Assembly: GCA_029865675.1 (NCBI GenBank)
Contig: JARXAU010000123.1
Location: 1 to 8,569 of the forward strand
Reading direction: 5' to 3'
DNA length: 8,569 bases
DNA from: Rhodoferax sp.
GTDB taxonomy: Bacteria; Pseudomonadota; Gammaproteobacteria; Burkholderiales; Burkholderiaceae_C
Shown piece after piece: positions 1 to 6,635 of the stretch. How positions within the stretch are numbered: position 1 is the first letter of the stretch; the number at the start of each line of letters is the position of its first letter. Position numbers and translations under genes: made by a program. The notes under the pieces were generated by a model. The model was given only the letters and a program-made list of their open reading frames with translations. It was not told the origin of the DNA and searched no databases.

Positions 1-64
1 AGCGCAGGGTGAAGATCAGCCATTGCAAGGCTCAAAGCATAGCTCCCAGCATCCGCCCCCGGCT

Positions 65-1219
65 TCAGCCCGTCGGAAAGGTGCCGGGCAGCAAAATGCC
101 TTTGCCCACGGTCTGTATGTCGGTGTGGCCGCAAAAGGCCATGGTGATGTCGAGCTCTTTGTGGATGATCTCCAGCGCACGGGTCACCCCGGCCTCGCCC
201 ATGGCGCCCAGGCCATAGACCATGGCGCGGCCAATCAGCGTGCCGCGCGCGCCCAGCGCCCAAGCCTTGAGCACGTCTTGCCCTGAGCGAATACCGCCGT
301 CCATCCACACCTCGATCTGCGAGCCCACAGCCTCCACGATGGCGGGCAGCGCCTCAATGCTGGACTGCGCGCCGTCCAGTTGGCGGCCGCCGTGGTTGCT
401 GACCACGATGGCGTCGGCACCACTTTGAACCGCCAGTTTGGCATCTTCCACGTCTTGAATGCCTTTGAGGATGAGCTTGCCGCCCCATTGCTCTTTCACC
501 CAGGCCACATCGGCCCACGACAGGCGCGGGTCAAACTGTTCGTTGGTCCAAGAGGACAAAGAGCGCATATTGCTCACGCCCTTGACGTGGCCTACCAGGT
601 TGCCAAAAGTGTGGCGGCGCGTGCCCGCCATGCCCAAACACCAGCGTGGCTTGGTCATCAGGTTGAGGATGTTGGCAACCGTGGGGCTGGGCGGCGCAGT
701 CAGGCCGTTTTTCAGGTCCTTGTGGCGCTGGCCAATCACCTGCAAATCCAGCGTTAGCACCAGCGCGTTGCAACCGGCTTTGCGCACGCGCTCAATCATG
801 TTGACCATGGCCTGGCGGTCGCGCATCATGTAGAGCTGAAACCAAAATGGCGCCGTGGTGTGGGCGGCCACGTCCTCAATGGAACAGATGCTCATGGTCG
901 AGAGCATGAAGGGGATGCCAAATTTTTCCGCTGCGCGCGCTGCTTTGATTTCGCCGTCGGCGCACTGCATGCCGGTCAGGCCCACCGGGGCAATCGCCAC
1001 CGGCATTTTGGTTTTGATGCCGACCATGTGGGTGGCGGTGCTGCGGTTTTCCATGTTCACCGCCACGCGCTGGCGCAGCTTGATCTTTTGAAAGTCCGCT
1101 TCGTTGGCGCGGTAGGTGCCCTCGGTCCAGCTGCCGGAGTCGGCGTAGTCGTAAAACATGCGCGGCACGCGCTTTTCGGCCAGCACGCGCAGGTCTTCAA
1201 TATTGGTGATCACAGCCAT
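65..1219 (-). CDS. lldD: FMN-dependent L-lactate dehydrogenase (alpha-hydroxy-acid oxidase family)
   Basis: A 384-residue protein of the FMN-dependent alpha-hydroxy-acid dehydrogenase family, a single TIM-barrel domain covering the whole length. The family oxidises L-2-hydroxy acids to 2-oxo acids through FMN; LldD passes electrons from L-lactate to the respiratory chain at the inner membrane. By alignment from memory to spinach glycolate oxidase, every catalytic residue is present: Tyr25 (FYDYADSG), Tyr130 (FQLY), Asp158 and Arg165 (LTLDLQVIGQRHKDLKNG), Lys252 (LKG), and His276 and Arg279 in the signature SNHGGRQLDG. The phosphate-binding motif DGGIRSG follows at 308-314. Length and the 175-225 insert fit LldD (about 380-396 residues) better than plant glycolate oxidase. 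The ATG start follows a weak AAGAGA. It lies 116 bases downstream of the hemerythrin gene on the same strand. Family assignment is firm; lactate as substrate is inferred, and mandelate or glycolate cannot be excluded. Confidence 0.85.
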   Translation of the reverse strand: MAVITNIEDLRVLAEKRVPRMFYDYADSGSWTEGTYRANEADFQKIKLRQRVAVNMENRSTATHMVGIKTKMPVAIAPVGLTGMQCADGEIKAARAAEKFGIPFMLSTMSICSIEDVAAHTTAPFWFQLYMMRDRQAMVNMIERVRKAGCNALVLTLDLQVIGQRHKDLKNGLTAPPSPTVANILNLMTKPRWCLGMAGTRRHTFGNLVGHVKGVSNMRSLSSWTNEQFDPRLSWADVAWVKEQWGGKLILKGIQDVEDAKLAVQSGADAIVVSNHGGRQLDGAQSSIEALPAIVEAVGSQIEVWMDGGIRSGQDVLKAWALGARGTLIGRAMVYGLGAMGEAGVTRALEIIHKELDITMAFCGHTDIQTVGKGILLPGTFPTG

Positions 1220-1335
1220 GGGAAAGTCTCTTGGGGGGGTAAAGGTGGCCGCATGGTAGCGCGGGCACCCGCCATGCCGGCGTGAAAGCCGCAGTGCGGA
1301 AGCTGAAATTTCTTGCGTAACGGCGCGGCCCGTTG

Positions 1336-1845
1336 TTAGCTGAGGATGCCTGCGCCCATGACGGCCACCGCAGCAGCGGTCTGCGGGGTGCCAAGGGTCT
1401 CGGTGGCGCTGTCAAAGCCCACCGACTGAAGGTGCTGGGCCAACCCGGCGTCCATGCTGACCGCGTGTTGTGCAAACCATTCGCCCAGCGCCTCGGCCAT
1501 GCGGTTGATGATGTCCGTCTCGCCTTGCAGGTAGTGTGCTACCACCGCTTGCATGGTCTCCAAGATCATGGCGTGCTGATCGCTGTGGCAGTTGGTGGGG
1601 GCGAAGCCGGTGGCCTGCATCCAGCGGTCTTCTTGCGCAAAGTGCGCCACCGTGTGGCCCAAAAACGCCTGGTACCGCTCCAACTGCTCAGCAGCTGGCG
1701 TGCGTGTGAGCGCACTGAGCTGCTCCGCAAACTCTCGGTGCGTGTCATCCATGCGCACGTCCCCAGTAAGCAGGTCGTCGGACCATGTGAATACGCTTTG
1801 TGTGTTGCTAGGCGTAGCAGCAGAGGTGGGTGAAGAAGTGTGCAT
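1336..1845 (-). CDS. Bacteriohemerythrin-type O2-binding protein
   Basis: A 169-residue single-domain hemerythrin. The domain starts at FTWSDDLLTG (about residue 19), and all seven expected ligands of a non-heme di-iron O2 site are visible: His36 (MDDTHREF), His68 and Glu72 (HFAQE), His87 and His91 (HSDQH), His127 and Asp132 (HAVSMD). An N-terminal Ser/Thr/Pro-rich tail of about 18 residues and an Ala-rich C-terminal tail of about 30 residues flank the domain. There is no signal peptide, so it is probably cytoplasmic. Family members bind O2 reversibly and serve in O2 storage, delivery or sensing. The ATG at 1845 is preferred to an in-frame TTG at 1863; the only Shine-Dalgarno-like bases are a weak GGAACG. 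It sits between the tRNA-Leu terminator and lldD, all on the minus strand, so it may share a transcript with lldD. The precise function is unknown. Confidence 0.85.
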   Translation of the reverse strand: MHTSSPTSAATPSNTQSVFTWSDDLLTGDVRMDDTHREFAEQLSALTRTPAAEQLERYQAFLGHTVAHFAQEDRWMQATGFAPTNCHSDQHAMILETMQAVVAHYLQGETDIINRMAEALGEWFAQHAVSMDAGLAQHLQSVGFDSATETLGTPQTAAAVAVMGAGILS

Positions 1846-1910
1846 CGCTGAAAAACGTTCCAAGTTGGCCTTGCTCGGAGTTTAAGCCGCTGGGCGGGCG
1901 CCTTGTGAGC

Positions 1911-1948
1911 AAAAAAAAAGCCGCACTGCGTAACAACAATGCGGCTTT
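1911..1948 (-). terminator. Intrinsic terminator of tRNA-Leu
   Basis: Read on the minus strand, a perfect 9-bp stem (AAAGCCGCA at 1940-1948 pairing with TGCGGCTTT at 1917-1925) encloses a 14-base loop and ends in an unbroken run of nine T (1911-1919). It starts 5 bases after the tRNA 3' end, the expected place for a Rho-independent terminator of the tRNA transcript. The hemerythrin gene beyond it probably needs its own promoter or read-through. Confidence 0.9.
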
Positions 1949-1953
1949 GTCAG

Positions 1954-2038
1954 TGGTGCCCGGGGCCGGACTCGAACCGGCACGCCTTGCGGCGGGGGAT
2001 TTTGAGTCCCCTGAGTCTACCAATTTCACCACCCGGGC
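1954..2038 (-). tRNA. tRNA-Leu (anticodon CAA)
   Basis: An 85-base type II tRNA. The acceptor arms GCCCGGG (2032-2038) and CCCGGGC (1958-1964) pair perfectly and are followed by discriminator A and an encoded CCA (1954-1956). The anticodon loop CTCAAAA, on a GGGGA/TCCCC stem, gives anticodon CAA, which reads the leucine codon UUG. The long variable arm (GCC-GCAA-GGC) is typical of tRNA-Leu, and the T arm is GCCGG-TTCGAGT-CCGGC. All arms fold without mismatches, so the gene appears functional. Confidence 0.97.
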
Positions 2039-2057
2039 GATATCAGGATGGTTGGCG

Positions 2058-2063
2058 ATTATG
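2058..2063 (-). promoter_or_regulatory. Candidate -10 box of the tRNA-Leu promoter
   Basis: On the minus strand CATAAT lies 19 bases upstream of the mature tRNA 5' end and is followed by a GC-rich CGCC discriminator, as often found in stringently controlled stable-RNA promoters. No good -35 box stands at 16-18 bases, so this is a tentative call. Confidence 0.35.
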
Positions 2064-2122
2064 GCACAGGCCCTAGTGCAGTTTGTGCTCCGGCTTTCGC
2101 GAGCCCGGCCTCGAGTCCAGGC

Positions 2123-2660
2123 TCACACAGAAGCAACTGAATGGTAGAAGTCGCCAGTATGGATAACTGCCTGTGCCCTTACATCGGTTTCCAAGCCAAG
2201 GCCGACGATTGCATGGCTTTGGACGAGGCGGTGCGTGTCTAGCGGCGGGCAGCGCACCTGCAAGCCGGGAAGGACTAGGAGTTGCGCTTGGGCGGGCAGG
2301 TACTGGAAGTTGGCGATGTGAGTAAGACCCATTCGGTTAATGCGCAAGACGTCGCGGGCATCAATAAGCAAATGGGCTCTACGTCAGGGTGCACGCCGAG
2401 CCGCATGAAGCGGCGATGCACATGTTTCACGGAGGCCGCGCAAGTACGTGGAGCCCGCGCTGCGTTGGCCGGTGCTGGCCGCTTGCGACGAGCTAGTGGT
2501 GAGCGCTGGGCCAGCAGTCGCTTGAGCTTGCCGTTCTCCACCTCCAGCTCGCGCAGCCGTTTGGCCTCGCTGGCGTCTATGCCGCCCAAACTCGAACGCC
2601 ACTTGCCCTAGCGCATGGCGGTAGAGCACGGGCAGCGTTTGCAAACATTGGGCGTCAGGG
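2123..2660 (-). mobile_element. Degenerate IS3-family insertion sequence remnant
   Basis: This gene-poor stretch holds the wreck of an IS3-family element. Its 5' part is a recognisable OrfA coiled coil (listed separately). Further along, fragments in shifting frames recall OrfB: VKHVHRRFMRLG resembles the KRVxRLMRLxGL segment before the catalytic core, INRMGLTHIANFQYLP resembles the VWxTDITYIP stretch around the first catalytic Asp, and VIHTGDFYHS resembles VxHTDxGSQYxS around the second. The OrfB similarities are weak and judged by eye. No open frame spans the element, an expected part of OrfB is missing, and I found no terminal inverted repeats or target-site duplication. It lies between the tRNA-Leu promoter and eutB. 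The boundaries are approximate. Confidence 0.6.
2509..2651 (-). pseudogene. IS3-family OrfA fragment (broken)
   Basis: The minus-strand frame reads VCKRCPCSTAMR, a TAG stop, then GKWRSSLGGIDASEAKRL and RELEVENGKLKRLLA. This matches the end of the helix-turn-helix and the leucine-zipper region of IS3-family OrfA proteins, whose usual form is WRxKYGGMxxSEAKRLRELExENxxLKKLLA. The stop at residue 13 of this stretch and loss of the family sequence right after KRLLA (where DxAxLKxxL would follow) show the gene is dead. The DNA-binding N-terminus is not found upstream. Confidence 0.7.
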
Positions 2661-2740
2661 CTTTGAACAGCGGCGGCTGCGTGGGCATCGCAGACAATAG
2701 CGTTTTTGCCCAGGTGCGCCACCGACCACCTTGCATTGCC

Positions 2741-4153
2741 ATGGCCTATTTTCACACCATTGCCAGCCAGCGCTACGCGTTTGCAGATTTACGTACATTG
2801 CTGGCGCGGGCCAGTCCAGCGCGTTCGGGTGATCAGCTCAGTGGCGTCATGGCGCCAACGATGCAAGAGCGCCTTGCCGCCCAAATGGCGCTGGCGGCGC
2901 TGCCGCTTAAAGTTTTTTTGAACGAATGCGTGGTGCCCTACGAAGATGACGAAGTCACCCGGCTGATTTTGGACACGCACAACGCCGCTGCCTTTGCCCC
3001 GGTGGCGCACCTCACCATCGGAGACTTTCGCAACTGGCTGCTCGGCGACGCGGCCAACACGGTCACGCTGGCCGCTCTGGCCCCTGGCCTTACGCCCGAG
3101 ATGGTGGCCGCAGTGAGCAAGATATGCCGCCTGCAAGACCTGGTGCTGATTGCGCGCAAGTGCAGCGTGGTCACCCGCTTTCGCGGCACCATCGGTTTGC
3201 CCGGTCGCCTGGCCACGCGGCTGCAGCCCAACCATCCCACGGACGATGCCATTGGTATTGCCGCCAGCCTGCTGGATGGCTTGTTGCACGGCTGCGGCGA
3301 CGCAGTGATTGGCATCAACCCGGCGACTGACAACGTGGCGCAAGTGGCCAAGCTCTTGCACATGCTGGACGACGTGATTGGCGGCTACGGCATCCCCACG
3401 CAATCTTGCGTACTCACCCATGTGACCAATACCTTGCAGGCGATAGAGCGCGGCGCGCCGGTGGACCTGGTGTTTCAGTCCATTGGCGGCACAGAGGGAA
3501 CCAATCGCAGCTTTGGAATCGACCTGGCGCTGTTGGCCCAGGCGCAGCAGGCGGCAATGTCCTTGCAACGCGGCAGCGTATTTGAGGACGGCCAGCGGGG
3601 CAGGCACCTGATGTATTTCGAGACTGGCCAGGGCAGCGCTTTATCAGCAGGCGCACACCACGGCTGCGACCAGCAAACCATTGAGGCCCGGGCCTATGCG
3701 GTGGCGCGGGCCTTTAAGCCTCTGTTGGTGAACACTGTGGTGGGCTTTATCGGGCCGGAGTATCTGTACAACGGCAAACAAATCATCCGCGCCGGTCTGG
3801 AAGACCACTTTTGCGGCAAATTGCTGGGCGTTCCCATGGGCTGCGACGTCTGCTACACCAACCACGCAGAAGCCGATTCGGACGACATGGACGCGCTGCT
3901 GACGCTGCTCAGCGCCGCCGGATGCAACTTCATTATGGGGGTGCCGGGGGCTGACGACATCATGCTCAACTACCAAAGCACCTCATTTCACGACGCGCTG
4001 GTCATGCGCCAGACCCTGGGGCTGCGCGCCGCGCCCGAGTTTGAAGCCTGGTTGCAGCAGATGAAAATTTTTGCCGATGGCACTGCGTCCCGCCTGCTGC
4101 CCCACATACCCGAACGTTTTGCTAGCACCTTAAAGCACTTGGACGCCGCATGA
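2741..4153 (+). CDS. eutB: Ethanolamine ammonia-lyase, large subunit (EutB)
   Basis: A 470-residue catalytic subunit of adenosylcobalamin-dependent ethanolamine ammonia-lyase, which converts ethanolamine to acetaldehyde and ammonia by a radical mechanism. The protein is colinear with E. coli EutB (453 residues) throughout. Residues matching the substrate site are kept: Arg160 and Gln162 (TRLQPN), Asn193 (VIGINP), Glu294 (YFETGQGSALSAGA) and Asp369 (MGCDVCYTNH). The segments NTVVGFIGPEYLYN and IIRAGLEDHF are also present. The start MAYFHTIASQRYAFADL is chosen because family proteins begin there. An in-frame ATG at 2615 would add 42 residues that overlap the IS remnant and look unlike EutB. No Shine-Dalgarno sequence precedes 2741. 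It overlaps eutC by 4 bases. The cluster is the short type without carboxysome-like shell genes in view. Confidence in function is very high; the start is less sure. Confidence 0.95.
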   Translation: MAYFHTIASQRYAFADLRTLLARASPARSGDQLSGVMAPTMQERLAAQMALAALPLKVFLNECVVPYEDDEVTRLILDTHNAAAFAPVAHLTIGDFRNWLLGDAANTVTLAALAPGLTPEMVAAVSKICRLQDLVLIARKCSVVTRFRGTIGLPGRLATRLQPNHPTDDAIGIAASLLDGLLHGCGDAVIGINPATDNVAQVAKLLHMLDDVIGGYGIPTQSCVLTHVTNTLQAIERGAPVDLVFQSIGGTEGTNRSFGIDLALLAQAQQAAMSLQRGSVFEDGQRGRHLMYFETGQGSALSAGAHHGCDQQTIEARAYAVARAFKPLLVNTVVGFIGPEYLYNGKQIIRAGLEDHFCGKLLGVPMGCDVCYTNHAEADSDDMDALLTLLSAAGCNFIMGVPGADDIMLNYQSTSFHDALVMRQTLGLRAAPEFEAWLQQMKIFADGTASRLLPHIPERFASTLKHLDAA

Positions 4154-5037
4154 GCATTCCATACGCACCCCACACGTCGGCCTCCATCGCTTCCGACCCA
4201 GCGCCCGCTCTTGTTACTCCGGCACCCTGGGGCACTCTCAGGCGCTTTACCGACGCGCGCATTGCGCTGGGGCGCGCCGGTCACAGCCTGCCTACGGAGG
4301 CACACCTGGAGTTTCAGTTGGCCCACGCCCAGGCGCGCGACGCGGTGCATTTGCCGTTTGACGCGGCGGGTCTGATCTCGGACCTAGAGCGCGCGGGCTT
4401 GCCCACGCTGCGGCTGCACAGCGCCGCCCTAGACCGAAATACCTATTTGCAGCGACCGGACTTGGGCCGGCGCCTGAGTGCGCAGTCATTGCAGGCTGTG
4501 TCGCACCACATGGCTACGGCCGAGCCCAACGCGACCTTTGACCTCGCCATCGTAGTGGCCGATGGCTTGTCCGCTTTGGCGGTGCACCATCACGCGCTGC
4601 CCTTGATCGCGGCGCTACGCCAGCGCCTTCAGTCCGAGAATCAGGCGCCATGGCTTTTGGCTCCCGTGGCGCTGGTGGAGCAGGCCCGGGTGGCGGTCGG
4701 CGACGAGGTGGGCCAAGCCTTGGGCGCGCGGGCGGTGGTGGTGTTGATTGGTGAGCGACCCGGCCTGAGCTCGCCCGACAGCATGGGCATTTACCTTAGT
4801 TGGTCGCCACGGGTGGGGCTGACCGACGCGCAGCGCAACTGCATCTCTAACGTGCGTCCTGCCGGTTTGCGCGTGGATGAGGCCGCCGACAAGTTGTGCT
4901 TCCTGCTGCGCCGCGCACGCACCCTGGGCCTGACGGGCGTGGCCCTGAAAGATGATTCGGACGGTTCGGCACTTGGCGTCGCGAGCGTTGCGCAGCGTCT
5001 TTTGCCGCAACTTGGACGCAATGTCTGGAATGGCTAA
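4150..5037 (+). CDS. eutC: Ethanolamine ammonia-lyase, small subunit (EutC)
   Basis: A 295-residue partner of EutB, the same length as E. coli EutC. EutC and EutB together hold the adenosylcobalamin cofactor. After a variable N-terminus of about 28 residues come the family motifs: LRRFTDARIALGRAGHSLPT, EFQLAHAQARDAVHLPF, the cobalamin-domain part IGERPGLSSPDSMGIYL, and RNCISNVRPAGL. The ATG lies inside the eutB stop (ATGA overlap), so translation is probably coupled and the two subunits made in step. No separate ribosome binding site is evident. The reading frame is intact and composition matches eutB. Confidence 0.95.
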   Translation: MSIPYAPHTSASIASDPAPALVTPAPWGTLRRFTDARIALGRAGHSLPTEAHLEFQLAHAQARDAVHLPFDAAGLISDLERAGLPTLRLHSAALDRNTYLQRPDLGRRLSAQSLQAVSHHMATAEPNATFDLAIVVADGLSALAVHHHALPLIAALRQRLQSENQAPWLLAPVALVEQARVAVGDEVGQALGARAVVVLIGERPGLSSPDSMGIYLSWSPRVGLTDAQRNCISNVRPAGLRVDEAADKLCFLLRRARTLGLTGVALKDDSDGSALGVASVAQRLLPQLGRNVWNG

Positions 5038-5111
5038 AAGCAGCGTGGTTTTCCGCAGCCTGCATTGAAAGCAAGCTTGCCCTAACCGACCCACCGGACT
5101 TTGGTTCCCCC

Positions 5112-6050
5112 ATGCAGGCCTTTTACAGCGACCAGTTTGTTCTTCCCCTGCCGCCGGGACATCGGTTTCCTATGGCCAAGTACCAAATGCTGCGCGACGC
5201 CCTACAGGCGCATTTGCCGCAGGTACGGACGCAGCAGGCTCCGGCTGTGCTTGCCGAGGAACTCGCTTTTGCCCACCATCCGGCCTACATCGCCGCCGTG
5301 GCTGACGGTTCGCTAGATCCGAAAATCTTGCGCGACATCGGCTTCCCTTGGAGTGTGGCGATGGCGGAGCGGGCGCGTCGCTCCGTAGGCGGTACCTTGC
5401 AAGCCGCTCGCGTGGCGCTGCGGGAGGGCATGTCGGCCAACCTTGCCGGTGGCACGCACCATGCTTATGCCGACCGGGGTGGCGGTTTTTGTGTGTTCAA
5501 CGACTTTGCCGTCACTGCCCGAGTTTTACAGGCCGAGTGGGGCAGGGCGCTCGCCCCGAATGGGCGGCGGCGGCAGGCCTTGAACGTGGCCATCATTGAC
5601 TTGGACGTGCACCAGGGTAACGGCACGGCGCGCATTTTTGCGAGTGACACGTCGGTGTTCACCCTGTCGATGCACGGAGAAAAAAATTTTCCATTCCACA
5701 AAGAGAAAAGCGATTTGGATCTTCCCTTGGCAGATGGGTGTGGTGACGATGCCTACTTGGCTGCGCTGGAGCTTGGGCTGCAATCCATGGAGGACCAGTT
5801 TCAACCGGGCTTTGTGCTCTACCTGGCGGGCGCAGACCCCTTTGAGGGTGACCGGTTGGGCCGCTTAAAGCTTAGCTTTGAGGGCCTGGAGGCACGCGAC
5901 CGCCGGGTGTTTGATTGGTGCTTCCAACGCAATATCCCCTTAGCATTTGCCATGGGTGGAGGCTACGCGCACGACATCGCACAAACGGTGCACGTGCAGC
6001 TCAATACCTACCGCGTGGCTTTGGACTACTGGCACCGCTGGCAGCGATGA
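5112..6050 (+). CDS. Histone deacetylase-fold hydrolase (class IV / HDAC11-like)
   Basis: A 312-residue Zn-dependent deacetylase of the arginase/HDAC fold. Visible residues are the His-His pair at 116-117 (GGTHHAYADRGGGFCVFND), zinc ligands Asp165 and His167 (DLDVHQGNGTA), the third zinc ligand Asp242 (LAGADPFEGDRLGRLKLS) and the catalytic Tyr285 (MGGGYAHD), so the enzyme should be active. The opening FYSDQFVLPLPPGHRFPMAKY is typical of the bacterial class IV-like family, which supports the ATG at 5112 although no Shine-Dalgarno is visible. There is no signal peptide, so it is probably cytoplasmic. It follows eutC by 74 bases on the same strand and may be co-transcribed. Bacterial relatives remove acetyl or longer acyl groups from proteins or small amines; the substrate here is unknown. 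A link to acetyl-CoA made from ethanolamine is only a guess. Confidence 0.88.
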   Translation: MQAFYSDQFVLPLPPGHRFPMAKYQMLRDALQAHLPQVRTQQAPAVLAEELAFAHHPAYIAAVADGSLDPKILRDIGFPWSVAMAERARRSVGGTLQAARVALREGMSANLAGGTHHAYADRGGGFCVFNDFAVTARVLQAEWGRALAPNGRRRQALNVAIIDLDVHQGNGTARIFASDTSVFTLSMHGEKNFPFHKEKSDLDLPLADGCGDDAYLAALELGLQSMEDQFQPGFVLYLAGADPFEGDRLGRLKLSFEGLEARDRRVFDWCFQRNIPLAFAMGGGYAHDIAQTVHVQLNTYRVALDYWHRWQR

Positions 6051-6081
6051 TGGTTTAAGGCACCGCAGCGCACGTCGGCGC

Positions 6082-6102
6082 GCCCCCAGAGGCGAAGGGG
6101 GC
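6082..6102. other. GC-rich hairpin after the deacetylase gene
   Basis: GCCCCC (6082-6087) and GGGGGC (6097-6102) form a perfect 6-bp stem around a 9-base loop, 31 bases after the deacetylase stop codon. No T-run follows on either strand, so it is at best a weak or Rho-assisted terminator, or an RNA-stabilising hairpin. The rest of the 278-base gap to the next gene shows no reading frame I believe. Confidence 0.4.
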
Positions 6103-6218
6103 ACCCCTACCTCACCAATCCTGGGCTGGTAATGCGTCAAACAAGGTGTCAATGCTTGGAACTTGCGCCTCTGCGGCAGTAGTCATGCGCTAGCGCACGA
6201 TCGACGCGGACAGGATCA

Positions 6219-6225
6219 CTACACT
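6219..6225 (+). promoter_or_regulatory. Candidate stress-sigma-type -10 box upstream of the OsmB-like gene
   Basis: CTACACT followed by TTTT resembles the extended -10 element favoured by the general stress sigma factor RpoS (CTAYACT). No recognisable -35 box stands 16-18 bases upstream, which is tolerated by RpoS. It would give a leader of roughly 95 bases. OsmB in E. coli is known to be RpoS- and osmotically controlled, which makes the guess reasonable but unproved. Confidence 0.3.
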
Positions 6226-6328
6226 TTTTGCCACGTGGTGTCTTCGGGCCTGCGAGGTGCACTCCCCGGCCTGCGAGCACGAGGCGCGGAGTGTTTGGAA
6301 ACAGCAATCTATGCCAAAAGGTCAAATC

Positions 6329-6547
6329 ATGAAACAGCAAAAAATCGGGGTGCGCGGGCTCGCAGCGGTCCTGGTGCTCGTCACCTTGTCAGCTTGCGCT
6401 GGCATGACGGCGCAGGAAAAAAGCACCGCCATAGGGGCAGGAATTGGTGCGGTGGGTGGCTCGGTCCTCACCGGAGGCAGCACGATTGGCGCGGTGGGCG
6501 GTGCGGTGGTAGGTGGGGCCATCGGCCACGAGATCAAAAAACCCTGA
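6329..6547 (+). CDS. osmB: OsmB-like glycine-zipper lipoprotein
   Basis: A 72-residue predicted lipoprotein, exactly the length of E. coli OsmB. A lipoprotein signal peptide (MKQQK, then a hydrophobic stretch from about 10 to 20) ends in the lipobox LSAC, with Cys23 as the lipidated residue. The mature part is a glycine zipper (about 34-66) rich in GxxxG spacing: TAIGAGIGAVGGSVLTGGS and TIGAVGGAVVGGAIGHEIKK. OsmB shares the same order of motifs, including AVLTxGST and GGxIGH. The ATG at 6329 is chosen because AAAAGG sits 7 bases upstream; in-frame ATGs at 6257 and 6311 would add residues before the signal peptide. The protein is probably anchored in the outer membrane and osmotically or stress induced. 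It lies about 200 bases before mscL on the same strand. The family is sure; equivalence to OsmB is likely. Confidence 0.85.
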   Translation: MKQQKIGVRGLAAVLVLVTLSACAGMTAQEKSTAIGAGIGAVGGSVLTGGSTIGAVGGAVVGGAIGHEIKKP

Positions 6548-6593
6548 CCGCCCTCGACAGGTGTCGCAGCGTGCAACTTCGACCTGACCCGCG

Positions 6594-6635
6594 CCCGCAA
6601 ACCGCCGCCGCACACAGTGCCCAAGGCGGTGCGGG
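6594..6635. other. Long imperfect inverted repeat between osmB-like gene and mscL
   Basis: CCCGCA-AA-CCGCC (6594-6606) pairs with GGCGG-TGCGGG (6625-6635), giving 11 bp with a 2-base bulge around an 18-base loop. It lies 47 bases after the lipoprotein stop codon. There is no T-run, so it may stabilise the mRNA 3' end or slow transcription rather than act as a classical terminator. Confidence 0.4.

Noticed and set aside
1..24. Possible next minus-strand gene starting MADLHPA at position 24
   Set aside because: Only 24 bases are visible and there is no clear ribosome binding site or family match.
860..1285. 141-residue plus-strand open frame opposite lldD
   Set aside because: Antisense shadow of the lactate dehydrogenase with His/Arg-rich composition and no family resemblance.
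1954..2660. Integrative element inserted at the tRNA-Leu gene
   Set aside because: The remnant lies on the 5' side of the tRNA, no integrase or attachment-site repeat of the tRNA 3' end is seen, and the recognisable pieces are IS3-type.
2615..2740. 42-residue N-terminal extension of eutB from an upstream ATG
   Set aside because: It is in frame but unlike EutB families, its start overlaps the broken OrfA on the other strand, and homologues begin at MAYxHT.
2789..3607. 272-residue minus-strand open frame inside eutB
   Set aside because: It lies wholly antisense to a strongly supported gene and has no recognisable motif.
5071..5080. GCAAGCTTGC palindrome between eutC and the deacetylase gene
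   Set aside because: A perfect 10-base palindrome, but with no loop, T-run or repeat elsewhere in the window; chance is enough.
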